Shown here one piece after another: positions 33,276 to 45,230 of a DNA stretch of 64,000 nucleotides (positions are counted from its first letter, which is position 1; every line of letters starts with the position of its first letter). Made by a program: the position numbers and the translations under genes. The notes beneath the pieces were generated by a model, which saw only the letters and a program-made list of their open reading frames with translations, was not told the origin of the DNA and did not search any database. The stretch lies in NCBI RefSeq assembly GCF_030445035.2, contig NC_080683.1, positions 114,871,225 through 114,935,224 on the forward strand. Reading direction: 5' to 3'. The DNA comes from Dasypus novemcinctus. Lineage: Eukaryota; Chordata; Mammalia; Cingulata; Dasypodidae.

Positions 33276-34344
33276 TTTATTATGTACTCCGCCTGCACAC
33301 ATGATAAGTATAATAAGAATTTGATGTTCTTAAAGTGCATAGATTTTACTGATATTTCTTTACCACCATGGAAATATTTAGTTGCTAAAAGTAGCAACTG
33401 CAGATACTTCTGAACATTAGCTTCTGCATAATAGGCAGGGATGGTTAAAACATTACCCCGTTTAACCCTTTTCTATTTACTTTAAAATGAAAAAAACTTG
33501 GCTCAAAAAAATTATGTGTGGGGCATTTATATAAAATGGCCCTGTGAACAAATTTAATGGAAAAAAATTTAACTGCTGATTCTAAGCTTAAAATACTGAA
33601 AAACTGAACTGAAGCTACCAAGCTTTTCTCCAGGGAACCTTTTTCCTTTGGTCTCAATGACAGCTTTCTGCAAGATTCGGTTGCTCATTTTTGCTTGGCC
33701 AACAAGTTATTTTCCTCAACTTACTGCTTTTTCCTCCCTTTAGACTCTATTTTCTTATCTTCATTAAGCAAATCATCTCCATTTCATGCAATTTTAGGAA
33801 ATCATTCTTTGGTGGTAGTATATATGGGCACTCATGAAAATGCTGCATAAACTACTCCTAAACGTTCCTCTACTATATTGATTAACAATTCTTAACAAGT
33901 ATCTAAGTGATGATTTAAGAAGGAATGAATTAAAATAAGTAAAAATCAGATTGTTTAGTTCTTTCAGAAATGACATTGAAGCATAGCTAGGTCATTGTAC
34001 CATAAGTGATAAAGGTCAAAAACAGGAATTCTGTATGCTTATATATGCTGTTCATACTGATAGTAGAAATTAAAATTGTAGATTCGTAGCAGCATAAACC
34101 TCAACATTCTGAGATAAAAATAAATCCATCCATAATCAGTATGAATTTGAAGTGTGAAACTGCAAGAGTAACTTTACAAAACAGTGCTCACAACATATGC
34201 TTGATATAGATTTGAAGGGATTAGGGAAAAAAAAAGCATTCTGTGTGTTTACCAAACAAATGTTTTATGTTATCTCGTTCCCGCCTTCACTTAAATTATT
34301 TCCTATTCACCTTAATAATTAGAGCAGAAGGATATGATGAATGA

Positions 34345-34530
34345 AGCGCCTCATTACCAAGTTTGCTTCCCTGTTCTCTGCAGAGGGTGGCTGTCTGCTT
34401 TGCCCAGTTGGTCACTGTTAACCCTAAATGATGCTGACGTTCAATTCTCCTGTGGATAATTGGGCCTGAGTTCACTAGTCAACAAAGCCTTTTGATTGAT
34501 GTGCTTCTTGATGTTTTTATTATCTCTTAT
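34345..34530. promoter_or_regulatory. Candidate conserved noncoding element
   Basis: Non-repeat containing TGATGCTGACG (MAF/CREB-like), GGATAATTGG, and TCAACAAAGCC directly followed by TTTTGATTGATG, which juxtaposes SOX/TCF-like and PBX/HOX-like sites. Confidence 0.27.
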
Positions 34531-35202
34531 ATGACTCAGAATGGTGCCTTTTTCTGTTTCTTCAATAAAATGTTACTGTACATCTATTAGCCTGAATCTA
34601 TAGAAATTGTTTCTTAAGGAAATTTAAGAATTATAGTAAGGACTGAAAGGTTTACCAAAATAATCATGGTATACAGAAATCACCAGTTTTTGTTTTTTTC
34701 AATTGTCATATATATTGTATTTGGGTCCCCTGCAGGAAGGTCATGCTGCTTCCTTGGGTTCCCGTGAGTGTGCTGGGTCTCTGACTACAGGCATTTGCTG
34801 GCTCCCTCTCCATGCAGCGGGGACCTCCATCCAGGACTTCCCAGTGTAGGCTGAGAGCCTTGCAGGTACACTCCACATAGATATTTCTGGACAAGCTGCT
34901 GACAGTGTCTCAGTTTCCTTACTTGTAGGATAGGAAAGATTTTATCTACCACCTGGATGAGATGTGACAAGAAGTCACATTCATAAAGTGACAATGTGGG
35001 GGATATTTTCTGTAGTTATCTTCAATTAAGTAGAGATCAACACATTTACAACAAAATTTTTGGTTTAAATGTTCCCATGATTTACATAACAGATGTGGGC
35101 CTTAGATGAAAAAATCATTTAAATATATATGAAAATGTATGGTCACAAATGTCTGTTATAGTTGGTTTCTAGAACTTTCTAACCCTCAGAAAAATATGTG
35201 TA

Positions 35203-35379
35203 AGGCTTCCAGGTGATCAAGATGGAGATCTAAGAAGTTCCAGGGTGCTGTTCTCCCCCAAGATCTTTAAACAACTGGCATGGCCATCTTCCTCAAAATT
35301 CAGGAAAATAGTTAAAGGATTGCAATAATTAGTTGAGTGCTGAATCAAGAAAATGCAGCTTTAAAAACTGTAGGAGGGA
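35203..35379 (+). mobile_element. Old L1 5' end
   Basis: Begins GGCTTCCAGGTGATCAAGATG and continues with 'TTAAAGGATTGCAATAATTAG' and 'ATCAAGAAAATGCAGC', the pattern of the first ~180 bp of L1M elements. It breaks off where a younger L1 5' end begins. Confidence 0.6.
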
Positions 35380-36387
35380 GGCTTCTGGGGAAGATGGCGG
35401 AGTAGGGAGCTCCAGGGCTCAGTCTTTCTACCAAAACAACTCAAACAGGTGGGGACTGTCTGAAACAACTGTCTTGAAACTCCAGAAGCCAGAAGAACAC
35501 TAACCAGCATCCAAGGGAGAGCAGAAGAGGCTAATAAATTATGGTCAAGAACTCTTAAATTGCACTCACCCATCTGCCACTCTTGTGGCAGGATGCTACA
35601 GGGTCCAGTCCCTGGCTAGTGGCTGGTGACAGGGACGTAAAAACTCTCTTCCCAAAGAGCAGGGGTGGGCATGTCTGGTCACTGATGAGGGTTTTTGATC
35701 AGGGACTTTGGATCGCTCCTGGCTCCGAGGGCAGCTGTTATTACCACCTTTCCTAGACAAAGGTTGCGGCAGCCATTGTTTCAACACTCCCTGGACAGGG
35801 ATGGAGGCAGTGGAGAGTTAATGACACAGTGCTTCCTCGTGATCTAGCAGTACCACTGCTAGGTGTATACCCAGCAGAACTGAGAGCAGTGACACGAACA
35901 GACAGCTGCACACAGATGTTCACAGTGGCATTATTCACGACTGCCAAAAGATGGAAACAACCCAGGTGTCCATCAACTGATGGATAAACAAACTGTGATA
36001 TATGGAATATTATGGAATATTATGCAGTTTTAAGAAGAAATGAAGTCATGAAGCATATGGCAACATGGATGAGCCCGGAGGACACTGAGTGAAGCAAGCC
36101 AGATGCAAAAGGACATACTGTATGATTGCACTATTGTGAACTAAGTATACTGTGTCAATTTATAGAGGTAATAATTAGAATACAGATCACCAGAAAATAG
36201 AATGAGGTTAGAGAATGGAAAGCGGAGGGTTAACCAATGCAGAATTGGTAAAAAGGTTGTTTCTTAATCTTTGGAAATGAATAGAAAAGGTGAAAGCACA
36301 ACACAGTGTTTAAAACTAGCAATGCTATTATATGGGTATGACAATGGCTGAAAGAGAAAGTCTAAGGTCATGTATATTACAAGAAAG
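35380..36387 (+). mobile_element. Internally deleted L1: 5' UTR joined to ORF2 3' end, left part
   Basis: It opens GGCTTCTGGGGAAGATGGCG, the typical start of a eutherian L1 5' UTR, and runs as GC-richer 5' UTR-like sequence to about 35830. It then switches abruptly to the ORF2 C-terminal block ('AGCAGTACCACTGCTAGGTG', 'GGAAACAACCCAGGTGTCCA') and the 3' UTR. ORF1 and most of ORF2 (about 4.5-5 kb) are missing. A DAS SINE interrupts the 3' UTR at 36388. Confidence 0.7.
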
Positions 36388-36799
36388 AGGGCGGCGGACT
36401 TGGCCCAGTGGTTAGGGCATCAGTCTACCACATGGGAGGTCCGCGGTTCAAACCCCGGGCCTCCTTGACCCACGTGGAGCTGGCCTATGTGCAGTGCTGA
36501 TGCGCACAAGGAGTGCCTGCCACGCAGGGGTGTCCCCGCGTGGGGGAGTCCCACGCGCAAGGAGTGCGCTCCGTAAGGAGAGCGGCCCAGCGTGCAGTGC
36601 AGCCTGCCCAAGAATGGCACCACCACATGGAGAGCTGACACAACAAGATGATGCAACAAAAAGAAACACAGATTCCTGTGCCGCTGACAACAGAAGCAGA
36701 CAAAAGAAGACGCGCAAATAGACACAAAGAACAGACAACTGGGGTAGGGGGAGAAGGGGAGAGAAATAAATAAATCTTTAAAAAAAAATTACAAGAAAG
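36376..36799. repeat. Target-site duplication of DAS copy 5
   Basis: ATTACAAGAAAG (12 bp) is present at 36376-36387 and 36788-36799. Confidence 0.92.
36388..36787 (+). mobile_element. DAS SINE, copy 5
   Basis: Starts AGGGCGGCGGACTTGG with an intact B box GGTTCAAACCCC and ends in AAATAAATAAATCTTTAAAAA. It lies inside the 3' UTR of the internally deleted L1, so it is younger than that L1. Confidence 0.96.
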
Positions 36800-36945
36800 C
36801 AAAAAAAAATATATTGTATGGAATTGTATAGTGTAGTATAACCTCATATGAAATATGAATATGGATAATACTGCATATATGACTGTTTTTCTTTGAAACT
36901 GAACAAATGTATGTTAAAGTTACAAGATGTTAATATCAGGCAAAA
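36800..36945 (+). mobile_element. Internally deleted L1, 3' UTR right part
   Basis: Continues the L1 3' UTR after the SINE ('ATGACTGTTTTTCTTTGAAA', 'TATGTTAAAGTTACAAGATG') and ends at a short A run near 36945. Confidence 0.6.
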
Positions 36946-37269
36946 AACCCCAGATTATGATAAGTGAAAGAAATCAGACACAAAGTACTACATATTGTAT
37001 GACTCCATTTATATAAAATGTAAATATAAATCAATTTATAAAGATGGAATTAGATTAGTGGTTATGTAGGGCTGTGGAAGGATGGAATTGAAAGGTGACT
37101 GCTAAGGGGTGTGAAGTTTTTCTTTTTTGGAGTAATGAAATTGTTCCAAAATTTTCTGTGGTGATGAATGCACAACATTGTGATTATATTAAAAGCCATT
37201 GATTGTACACTTTGTATAGATTGTATGGTATGTGAATATATCTCAATAAAACTGCTTTAAACAAAAAAA
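36946..37269 (+). mobile_element. L1 (L1M) 3' end
   Basis: 'AAGAAATCAGACACAAAGTA', 'TAGATTAGTGGTTATGTAGG', 'TTGTACACTTTGTATAG' and 'TATATCTCAATAAAACTG' followed by an A tail: the L1M terminal sequence with its polyadenylation signal. It may belong with the 5' scrap at 35203. Confidence 0.85.
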
Positions 37270-40200
37270 GTAGAAGTAGCCTAAGACAGCTATGGGACAC
37301 CATCAAGCACACCAATATATACATTATGGGAATCCCAGAAGGAGGAGAAAAGAGAAAACGGGGCAGAAGGAATAATCAAAGAAATAAGGACAGAGAACTT
37401 CCCAAACCTAGCCAAAGATGTGAATACACACATCCAAGAAGCTCAGAGAACACCGAACAGGATAAAAATAGAAGAAAAATATACCCATCATATATTGATT
37501 ATACTATCAAATGCAAAAGACAAGGAGAGAGTTCTGAAAGTTGCAAGAGAAATCCCAATTAGATTGAATACTGATTTCTCATCCACAAACCAAGGAGGCA
37601 AGAAGGCAGTGGGTTTAAAATTCTTTAAATGCTGAAGGAGAACAACTGCCAGACAGGAATTTTATATATGGCGGGACTCTCTTTCAAAAATGAGGGAGAG
37701 ATTAAGATACTCTTGGATAAACAAAAGTGGAGGGAGCACATCAACATTAGGCCTATCCTACAAGCGATGCTCAAGTCCTTCAGACTGAAATGAAAGGGCA
37801 CCAGATACTGGTTCAACGCAGCATCAAGAAATAAAGACCTACAGTAAGGGTGACCATTTGGGTAATTATAAATGCCAGTATTACTGTATTGTTTGGTATA
37901 TAACTCCACTTCTTCCTAGAGGTGCCAAAATGCAAATGCGTAAAAAGTAATGATAAATCTATGTTATGAACATACAATGCACAAAGATCTAAGTGCTAAG
38001 GAATACAAACAATGGTGGGGGAAAAGAGGGGTATAGGAAAAGTATTATGTGCATACCATTGAAGTTTAGTGGGTATCAAACCAAATATAATTGTTAAATA
38101 TTTAGGATATTAAATTTTAACCTTGAAACCACAAGGAAAACATGAAAAATATATACAGATAGAAATAAGAAGGCCTTCAAAATGGTACAGTACAAGAAGG
38201 CAAATGAACATAAAAGTAGGCTTTAACAGAAGAGAGGGGCAAAAAAGGCTTAAGATTTACAAAGGGCAAATAGCAAAATGGCAGAAGAAAGATCTGTATT
38301 ATCAGTAGCGACTTAAAATATAAATGGATTACACTCTCCAGTGAAAAGGCAGAGATTGGTAGAATGGATAAAAAATCATGACCCAACTATATGCTGTCTG
38401 CAAGAGACTCACCTTAAAGTCAAAGATACAAAAAGGTTGATTGATGGTTAAAGGATGGGAAAATATATATCAAGCAAGCAGTAACCTAAAGAGAGCCGGA
38501 GTGGCTACACCAATATCAGATAAAATAGATTTTAAGTCAGAAACAGTTAGAAGGAACAAAGATGGGTATTAATACTGATTAAGGGGACAATTCAACAGGA
38601 AGATGTAACAATTATAAATGTATATGCACTTAACAGCAGAGCCCCAAAATATATGACTCAAATACTGACATATCTGAAGGGAGAAGTGGATGGTTTTACA
38701 TTAATAATAGAAGACTTTAACACACCACTCTCAATAATGGATAGAATATCTGGTCAGAAGATCAGTTAGAAAGTACAGGTCTTGGATGGTACCCTAACTC
38801 AACTAGAGCTAATGGACATATGTAGAACACTGCATTCAATGAAAACAGAATATACACTTTTCTCAAGTGCATGTGGATCATTCTCCAGGATATATCACAT
38901 GTTGGGTCACAAAACAAGTCTCAATAAATTAAAAATATTGAAATCATGCAATATACATTCTCCAACTATAATGGAATGAAGCCAGAAAGCAGTAACAGAA
39001 GGAGAAAGGGAAAATTCACAAATATGTGGAAATTAAACAACACACTCTTAGGAAGTATCTTGAGGCAAATGCAAAGGACAATACAACACACCAAAACTTA
39101 TAGGATATAACAATGGCAGTGCTGAGAGGGAAATTTATAACTGTAAATGCTTATATTAAAAAAGAAGGACTTCAAATCAAGGATCTAACTTCCCTGGGAG
39201 AACTAGAAAAAGAAGAACAAACTATACCCAAAATGAGCAGAAGGAAGGAAATAACAAAGATTATAGTGGAGATAAATGAAATAGAAAACAAAAAACAAGA
39301 GAGAGAATCAACACAACCAAAAGTTGGTTCTTTGAATAAAACTAACAAAATCGATGAGCCTTTGGCTAAACTGACAAAAAAAGAGAGAGGATATATACAA
39401 TGAAAACCAGAAATAAAAGGGTGATATTACTGACCCCACAGAAATAAAAATATAAGAGGATACTGTAAATAACTGTTTGCCAACAACTTAGATAAACTAG
39501 ATGAAATGGAAAAATTCCTAGAAACATACAAACTACCTGCACTAACACAAGAAGGAATAGAAGGTATCAACAGACCAAGAACAGTAAAGAGATCAAACCA
39601 GTCATCCAAAACCTCCAAAAATAAAAGCCCAGGATAAGAAGACTTTGCTGGTGAATTTTATCAAGCATTCTAAGAAGAATTAACACCACTGCTGCTCAAA
39701 CTCTTGCAAAAAATTGAAGAGAAGGGAAAGCTCCCTAACTCATTCTATGAGGTCAACATATCCCTAATATCAAAGCCAGATAACGATACCACAAGAAAGG
39801 AAAATTACAGACCAATATCCCCTATGAATATAGATGCAGAAACCTCCAAAAAAATACTGGCAAACAGAATCCAACAGCATATTAAAAGAAATATATATGA
39901 TGAGCAAGTGGGATTTATCCCAGGAATGCAAGAGAATGATGATTTAAAAAAAAACAACCCACAACCATGATCATCACAATTGATGGAGAAAAGATATCTT
40001 TTCAATAAAAACACGTAGAAAACTAGGAATAAAAGTAAACTTTGTCAACATGATAAAGGGCATATATTAAAAACACACAGCTCCCATTATATTCAATGGA
40101 AAAAGACTGAAAACTTTCCAAGATCAGAAACAAGACATGTATGCCTACTGACACTACTGTTATTCAATACTAACCAGAGTAATTGGACAAGGAAAAAAGC

Positions 40201-42412
40201 ATAACAGGCATCCAAACTGGAATGGAAGAAGTATAACTTTCCTTATTTGCAGATACCATGATCCTATAGATAGAAAATCCTGAAATATCCACAACAATGC
40301 TAAAAGAACCAATAAGTGAATTCAGCAACATGGCGGAGTACCAGATCAACATACAAAAATCAGTGGTGTTTCTATACACTGGTAATTAACAATCTGAAGA
40401 GGAGATCTAGAAAAATTTTCACTTACAATAGCAACTAAAAGATTCAAATACGTAGGAATAAATTTAGCCAAAGATGTAAAGGAACTTGTATACAGCAAAC
40501 TACAAAACATTGCTAAAATACATCAAAGAAGAAAGACCTAAATAAATGGAATGGTAGTCCATGTTCATGGATTGGAAAATTAAATATTGTTAAGATGTCA
40601 AGTCTACCCAAAGTGAGGTATAGATTCAATGCAATCACTATCAAAATTCCAACAGCCTTCATTGAAGAAATAGGAAAGTCAATCATCAAATTTGTTTGGA
40701 AGAATAAGGAGCATCAAATAGCCAAAACCACCTTGAAAGAGAAGAACGTTAATAGACTCACATGTCCTGATTTTTAAAACTTATCAAACTTATTACAAAC
40801 TGACAGAAGTCAAAACCATATGTTACTGGCACAAGAACAGACATATAGACCAATGGAATCTAATTGAGAGTTAAGAAATAAACCCTCATGTCCATGGCCG
40901 ATTGATTTTTGACAAGGGTGCCACGTCCACTCAATTGGGAAAAGTAGTCTCTTCAACAAATGATGTTGGGAAAACTGGATATCTATATTCAAAAGAATAA
41001 AGTTGGACCCCTGCTTACACAACATATAAAAGTTAACTCAAGCTCAAAATGGGTCAAAGAACTAAATATGAGACTCAAAACTATAAAACTAAAAGAAAAC
41101 ATAGGAAAGCATCTTCAGGACATTGTGTTGGGCCATGGTTTCTTAGACTTTACATTAAAAGCATGAGCATCAAAAGGAAAAGTAAAGGGACTTCATCAAA
41201 ATTTAAAAAATTTGTGCATCAAAGGACTTCATTATGAAAGGAAAAAGACAGCCTACAAGATGGGAGAAAATATTTGGAAACCACATATCCGGTAAGGGTT
41301 TAATATCCACAATGTCTAAAGAAATTCTGCAACTTAACAACAAAAAAGACAAAGAACCCAATTTACAAATGGGCAAAAGACTTGAATAGATCTCTCTCCA
41401 AAGACATACAAATTGACAAAAATCACATGAAAAGATGCTCAATGTCATTAGCCATTAGGGAAATGCAAATCAAAACCAAAACCACACTTACTAGAATGGC
41501 TACTATTTAAAAAAAGTAAAATAAGTGCTAGAGAGGATGTGCAGAAATAAGAACACTTGTTCATTGTTGGTGGGAATGTAAAATGGTACAACTGCCGTGG
41601 AAAACAGTTTGTCAGTTTCTCAGAAAGTTAAGTATAGAATTATCAGATGAACCAGCAATTCCACTACTAGGTATATATCCAACAGAACTGAAAGCAGAGA
41701 CTTGTCCAGATATTTATACACTGATGTTTACAGCAGTACTATTCACATTTGCCAAAAGATGGGAGCAACTCATATGTCCATCAACCAACGAATGGATAAA
41801 TGTGATATAAACATAAAATGGAATACTATTAAACTGTAAAAAGGAACATGTAACAACATAGATGAACCCTGAAGATACCATGTGAATGAAATAAACCAGA
41901 CAGAAAAGGGCAAATATTGTAGGATCTCACTGAGTATGAAATAATTAGAATAAGCAAATTCATAGTCAGAAACTGGAATACAAATTACTACAGGCAGAAG
42001 TGTGGGGAGGGAATGGGGAGTTAATGCTCAATTAATACAGATTTCTGTTTGGGAGATGGAAAAGATATGAATGGATAGTTGTGATGGCAGTGTAACATTG
42101 TGAATGTAATTAATATCAGTGTATTTGAATGTGGTTAAAAGGGGGAATTCTAGGTTTTATGTATGCTACTAGAATAAAAATTAAAAAAACACCACAGGAC
42201 TATACATTAACAGTTATCTGTAATGTAAACTATAGACTCTAGTTAATAAAACAATTTTAATAACATTGTTTCATCAGTTGTAACAGTTACCAAACTAATG
42301 CAGTGTTAATAGGGACAATTGTGTGTGTGAGAGAAGGGGGATATATGGGAACTCTGTATTTTCTGCATGGCTTTTCTGTAAACCTAAAATTTTGCTAATA
42401 AGAAATATTTTT
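37270..42412 (+). mobile_element. L1 LINE, 5.1 kb, 5'-truncated and dead
   Basis: It begins within the region upstream of ORF2. ORF2 then runs from about 38330: endonuclease-domain blocks, the inter-domain segment with translated RGKFITVNAYIKKEG near 39125, and reverse transcriptase from about 39700 ([20 protein letters not shown], then VGFIPGMQ). The catalytic box reads F-A-D-T at 40246-40257 instead of F-A-D-D. The 3' UTR includes 'TGGGAACTCTGTATTTTCTG'. Many stops and frameshifts are present. The 3' UTR resembles the copies at 25.7 and 27.2 kb. Confidence 0.92.
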
Positions 42413-42556
42413 TGAGTTAAATATAGGACTAATGCCACAACACGTCATTTAAAGCTATAAAATGGGAAGTTATTTCCCAGATATAGTCTTGCTGAACTTC
42501 CTGAAGAGAAAGTGGCTTTCTTCAATAAAACTTTTTTATAACTCAAAATTAAAATT
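42413..42556. other. Short unassigned gap
   Basis: Unassigned sequence between the L1 3' end and the SINE dimer. Confidence 0.5.
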
Positions 42557-42780
42557 GTGTTCATTTTTTTTTTTAGGAGATACCAGGGATTGAACCCAGG
42601 ACCATGTACATGGGAAGTAGGCGCTCAACACTGAGCTGCATCTGATCCCCAATGAGAGTTGGCTTTTTTGGCTTATTTATTTTATTTTTAGAAGATAATA
42701 GGAATTGAAGCTGGGATCTTGTATATGGGAAGGAGGTGCTCAACCACTTGAGCTACATCAGCTCCCAAAGTGTTCACTTT
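42557..42780. repeat. Target-site duplication around the SINE dimer
   Basis: GTGTTCATTTT at 42557-42567 and GTGTTCACTTT at 42770-42780 (one mismatch in 11) flank the pair of monomers as a unit. Confidence 0.65.
42568..42769 (-). mobile_element. Dimeric short tRNA-derived SINE
   Basis: Read on the minus strand there are two tandem tRNA-like monomers, each opening GGGAGCTGATGTAGCTCAAG or its diverged equivalent. Each has a B-box-like GGTTCAATCCC or GCTTCAATTCC segment and a short A-rich linker, the second ending CTCCTAAAAAA. Neither has the long DAS body. One duplication surrounds the whole pair, indicating a single insertion of a dimer. Confidence 0.8.
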
Positions 42781-43545
42781 TATAGAAAGAAACCTGGAGC
42801 ATGATTTCAAAAGTACCCAGTGTTAGCTGTTAAAAAAAAATTAATGCCATTGAAAATGTGTATTTTAAATATGAGCTTACATTCATTTGATACTGAATAC
42901 ACCTTAATCTTCAAGATAAGAGTTGGATCAACAACTGGAAACAGAATATCTAAGAATGGTTTGAAAATATTTAGAACTAGAATAAGATAGTGCCAAAGTA
43001 TAATTTGACTGAAGAAAAGAGACTATAATAAAATGAGAGAAGGTTCAGTAATTTAGAGTGAACATAAAACAAAGTAAAGCAATGTGTTATTAGGAAAACA
43101 TATGGTCTCCCAAATCTTCCAATGGCCTTCTGGGCTTGATTCCTCTGCCTGAGCATAACTGCATCTGTTTCTGGGAGGGCCTTAGTATGATATCCCCCAC
43201 CCCACCTGAGCTCACTGAGCATGAGATCAACATTCCCTTATCCTATTTCGTGACTATAACCTGAGTCTTAAATTGGTTAGCAGAACAAGGGAGAAAAGGC
43301 CTGAGCTTTGAAGGGCACCAACTTCTCTTGGTGCTTACCTCAAATGCTATTCCTGTCTTCAGGTGCTGCAATGTAAAAACCACCTTTCTTTTTCCTAGGA
43401 CATCCAGATCTTGGCAGATGCCTGGCTCCCTGACATTATCTTACTTATTGCTCACCATTTAAAGTCCTTTTGCCACCTCTTGAAATTCCTTGTGACTAAA
43501 ACCCAAATCAGAGAATTAACACGGGTCACTACACTATGAGCTGAA
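42781..43545. other. Unassigned sequence, possible L2 scrap
   Basis: The stretch at about 43290-43500 ('CCAGATCTTGGCAGATGCC', 'TGCCACCTCTTGAAATTCC') weakly resembles L2. The rest is unassigned. Confidence 0.4.
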
Positions 43546-43559
43546 ACTGCAGAGAGACG

Positions 43560-44743
43560 TGTATTTTTATTTTCAATTAATAAGCGCGTACCCAAGACAG
43601 AACTAGCGAGTGCAAGGGCGCCTCAGCCTGGTGGGGCCAGCTGCACCTGGAGCAGGTGCAGTCGGCATCTAGAACAGGAGAGTTGGGTGCCACCAGGTCC
43701 GCCCCCGTGCCAGGAGCCTCAGCAGTCCCCAGGGCCACCTATCACTTTCAAAATGCCTTTTATTTTTTCAAGTTCTACAGTGCAGAGGTGTGTTACCAAT
43801 TTTCATGCCTCTAAACATGCGCAGGGATAAGAGCCAAATATATTTTTACTAGAAGACGCTGTACATCGGGTATACATCTGGATCAACTTTCCACCTCAGT
43901 GCCCGGACCTGCTCTTCTCACTTCTTATTTTAATGGAATCAACTAATTTGGCAAATGAGGTTTTCTAAATTTATGTAAGTTTTGATCTTCTGGGTTATGT
44001 GATATATTTTATCAAAAGACTTACAGTCACATAGTAGAGAAAGGAGGAGAGTCGAGAAGAAAAACCAAAAAAATGAATTTCCCTGTTACTACATCACACT
44101 TCAAAAGATATATTCACATAGTAATGACACCATTATCCTGCACCTAAAGAAATAAATAATGCCATGAAATAACTTAAAACCAAATATTAAGACTAAAATA
44201 AATATTAAACAATGTAAGTCTACAAATCACCTATATGTTTAAACTATGAAATCCTATTTTTGAAAGTAAAGAAATTTGGAATACTGTTGCCAGTCCAGCC
44301 AAAAATCAATTGTAGCTTAGGTACATCAAGTTACACAAACAATTCATTCAAAACAAATAAAACAATTTAATGCTAAAAAGCAAATTGTTCCCTTTTAAAG
44401 ATGTCTTTCTGACTGGGACCATTTTGCATACACGGAATTCTGAAGCTGCTTATCTTTTAAATAAAGTTAAATTTCAAAAGCTGAGAGCTTCATATTCTGA
44501 GCAAAACACCGTACAAATAACCACATTACAGATGCAATAATATTAAATGGTTGCTTAACAGACTTTTTACAATTCAAATACTTTTTCTCCAAGTTTGCTG
44601 AGTAACAATTATGTTTTTAAATCTTTATTGGATGGATTTCCAACAGTGGTAATGTAATTCTGACACAATCACTAATAAATATAAGAACCAATACTTTGAC
44701 CAACAACCACCACAATGGTTTATAACAAAGTTGAAGGCTGCAT
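43560..44743 (-). other. 3'-UTR-like AT-rich unique sequence
   Basis: About 1.2 kb without recognisable repeats. On the minus strand AATAAA hexamers occur near 43757-43762 and at 43566-43571. It lies directly downstream, in minus-strand sense, of the candidate exon at 44744-44848. A short GC-rich block at 43600-43740 interrupts it. The UTR role is inference. Confidence 0.2.
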
Positions 44744-44848
44744 TTATTTTTTTTCATCCACACCTAGCTTCTGCTTTCTCTGGAATCTTTCATGAGGAAG
44801 AAGTAGTAGATCCTTTCTTTCTTCCTCAGTATCTGGAATTTCTGAACT
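44744..44848 (-). other. Candidate terminal coding exon (unrecognised)
   Basis: A minus-strand acceptor-like TTTCTCTTCAG is followed by 34 open codons ending in TAA at 44744-44746. The translated end reads ERFQRKQKLGVDEKK, a charged, lysine-rich C-terminus. The frame enters the exon in phase 0. A second possible acceptor (TTTTCTCCCTAG, at 44932) opens a different frame that stops at 44865. I do not recognise the protein, and chance is quite possible. Confidence 0.2.
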
Positions 44849-45230
44849 CTGAAGAGAAATTCCATTAGGCTGAATTTGTCATTTCATTTCTGTGCGTGTG
44901 GTTCTCTGCCTTCCTTCTCTTCAGCCTGTCACTAGGGAGAAAAGCAGACAAAACGTGGTCAATGAGCACTGTCTTAGCTGCAGCAAACCTCAGCAGGCCC
45001 CAGTAAGACACAGGCCCTGGAACCTTCTGTGCCACCCATGTAACAAGTGACCGGGTCAGACCATGGTGCCAGTGACCCACCTCCTAGTAAAAGTTTGCCT
45101 CTCCAACACACTGTGAATCTTCCTGAGGTTCATCAGTAGTTTTTCTGAGGCCTATTCCAGTAGGGACAAGTTATTATAAGCAAAAAAGAAATATACTTCC
45201 TGAATACGGAAAACTAAAGACTCCAGTTAC

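Larger units (their letters stand above)
31821..35202. other. Largely unique sequence with two CNE-like blocks
   Basis: I recognise no mobile element in 3.4 kb. Two non-repetitive, motif-rich blocks at 33095-33275 and 34345-34530 are listed separately. No coding frame is convincing. Confidence 0.5.

Noticed and set aside
35380..42412. One continuous full-length L1 from 35.4 to 42.4 kb
   Set aside because: Two separate L1 3' ends with A tails (near 36945 and 37269) occur before the long ORF2-bearing part, so at least three elements are stacked.
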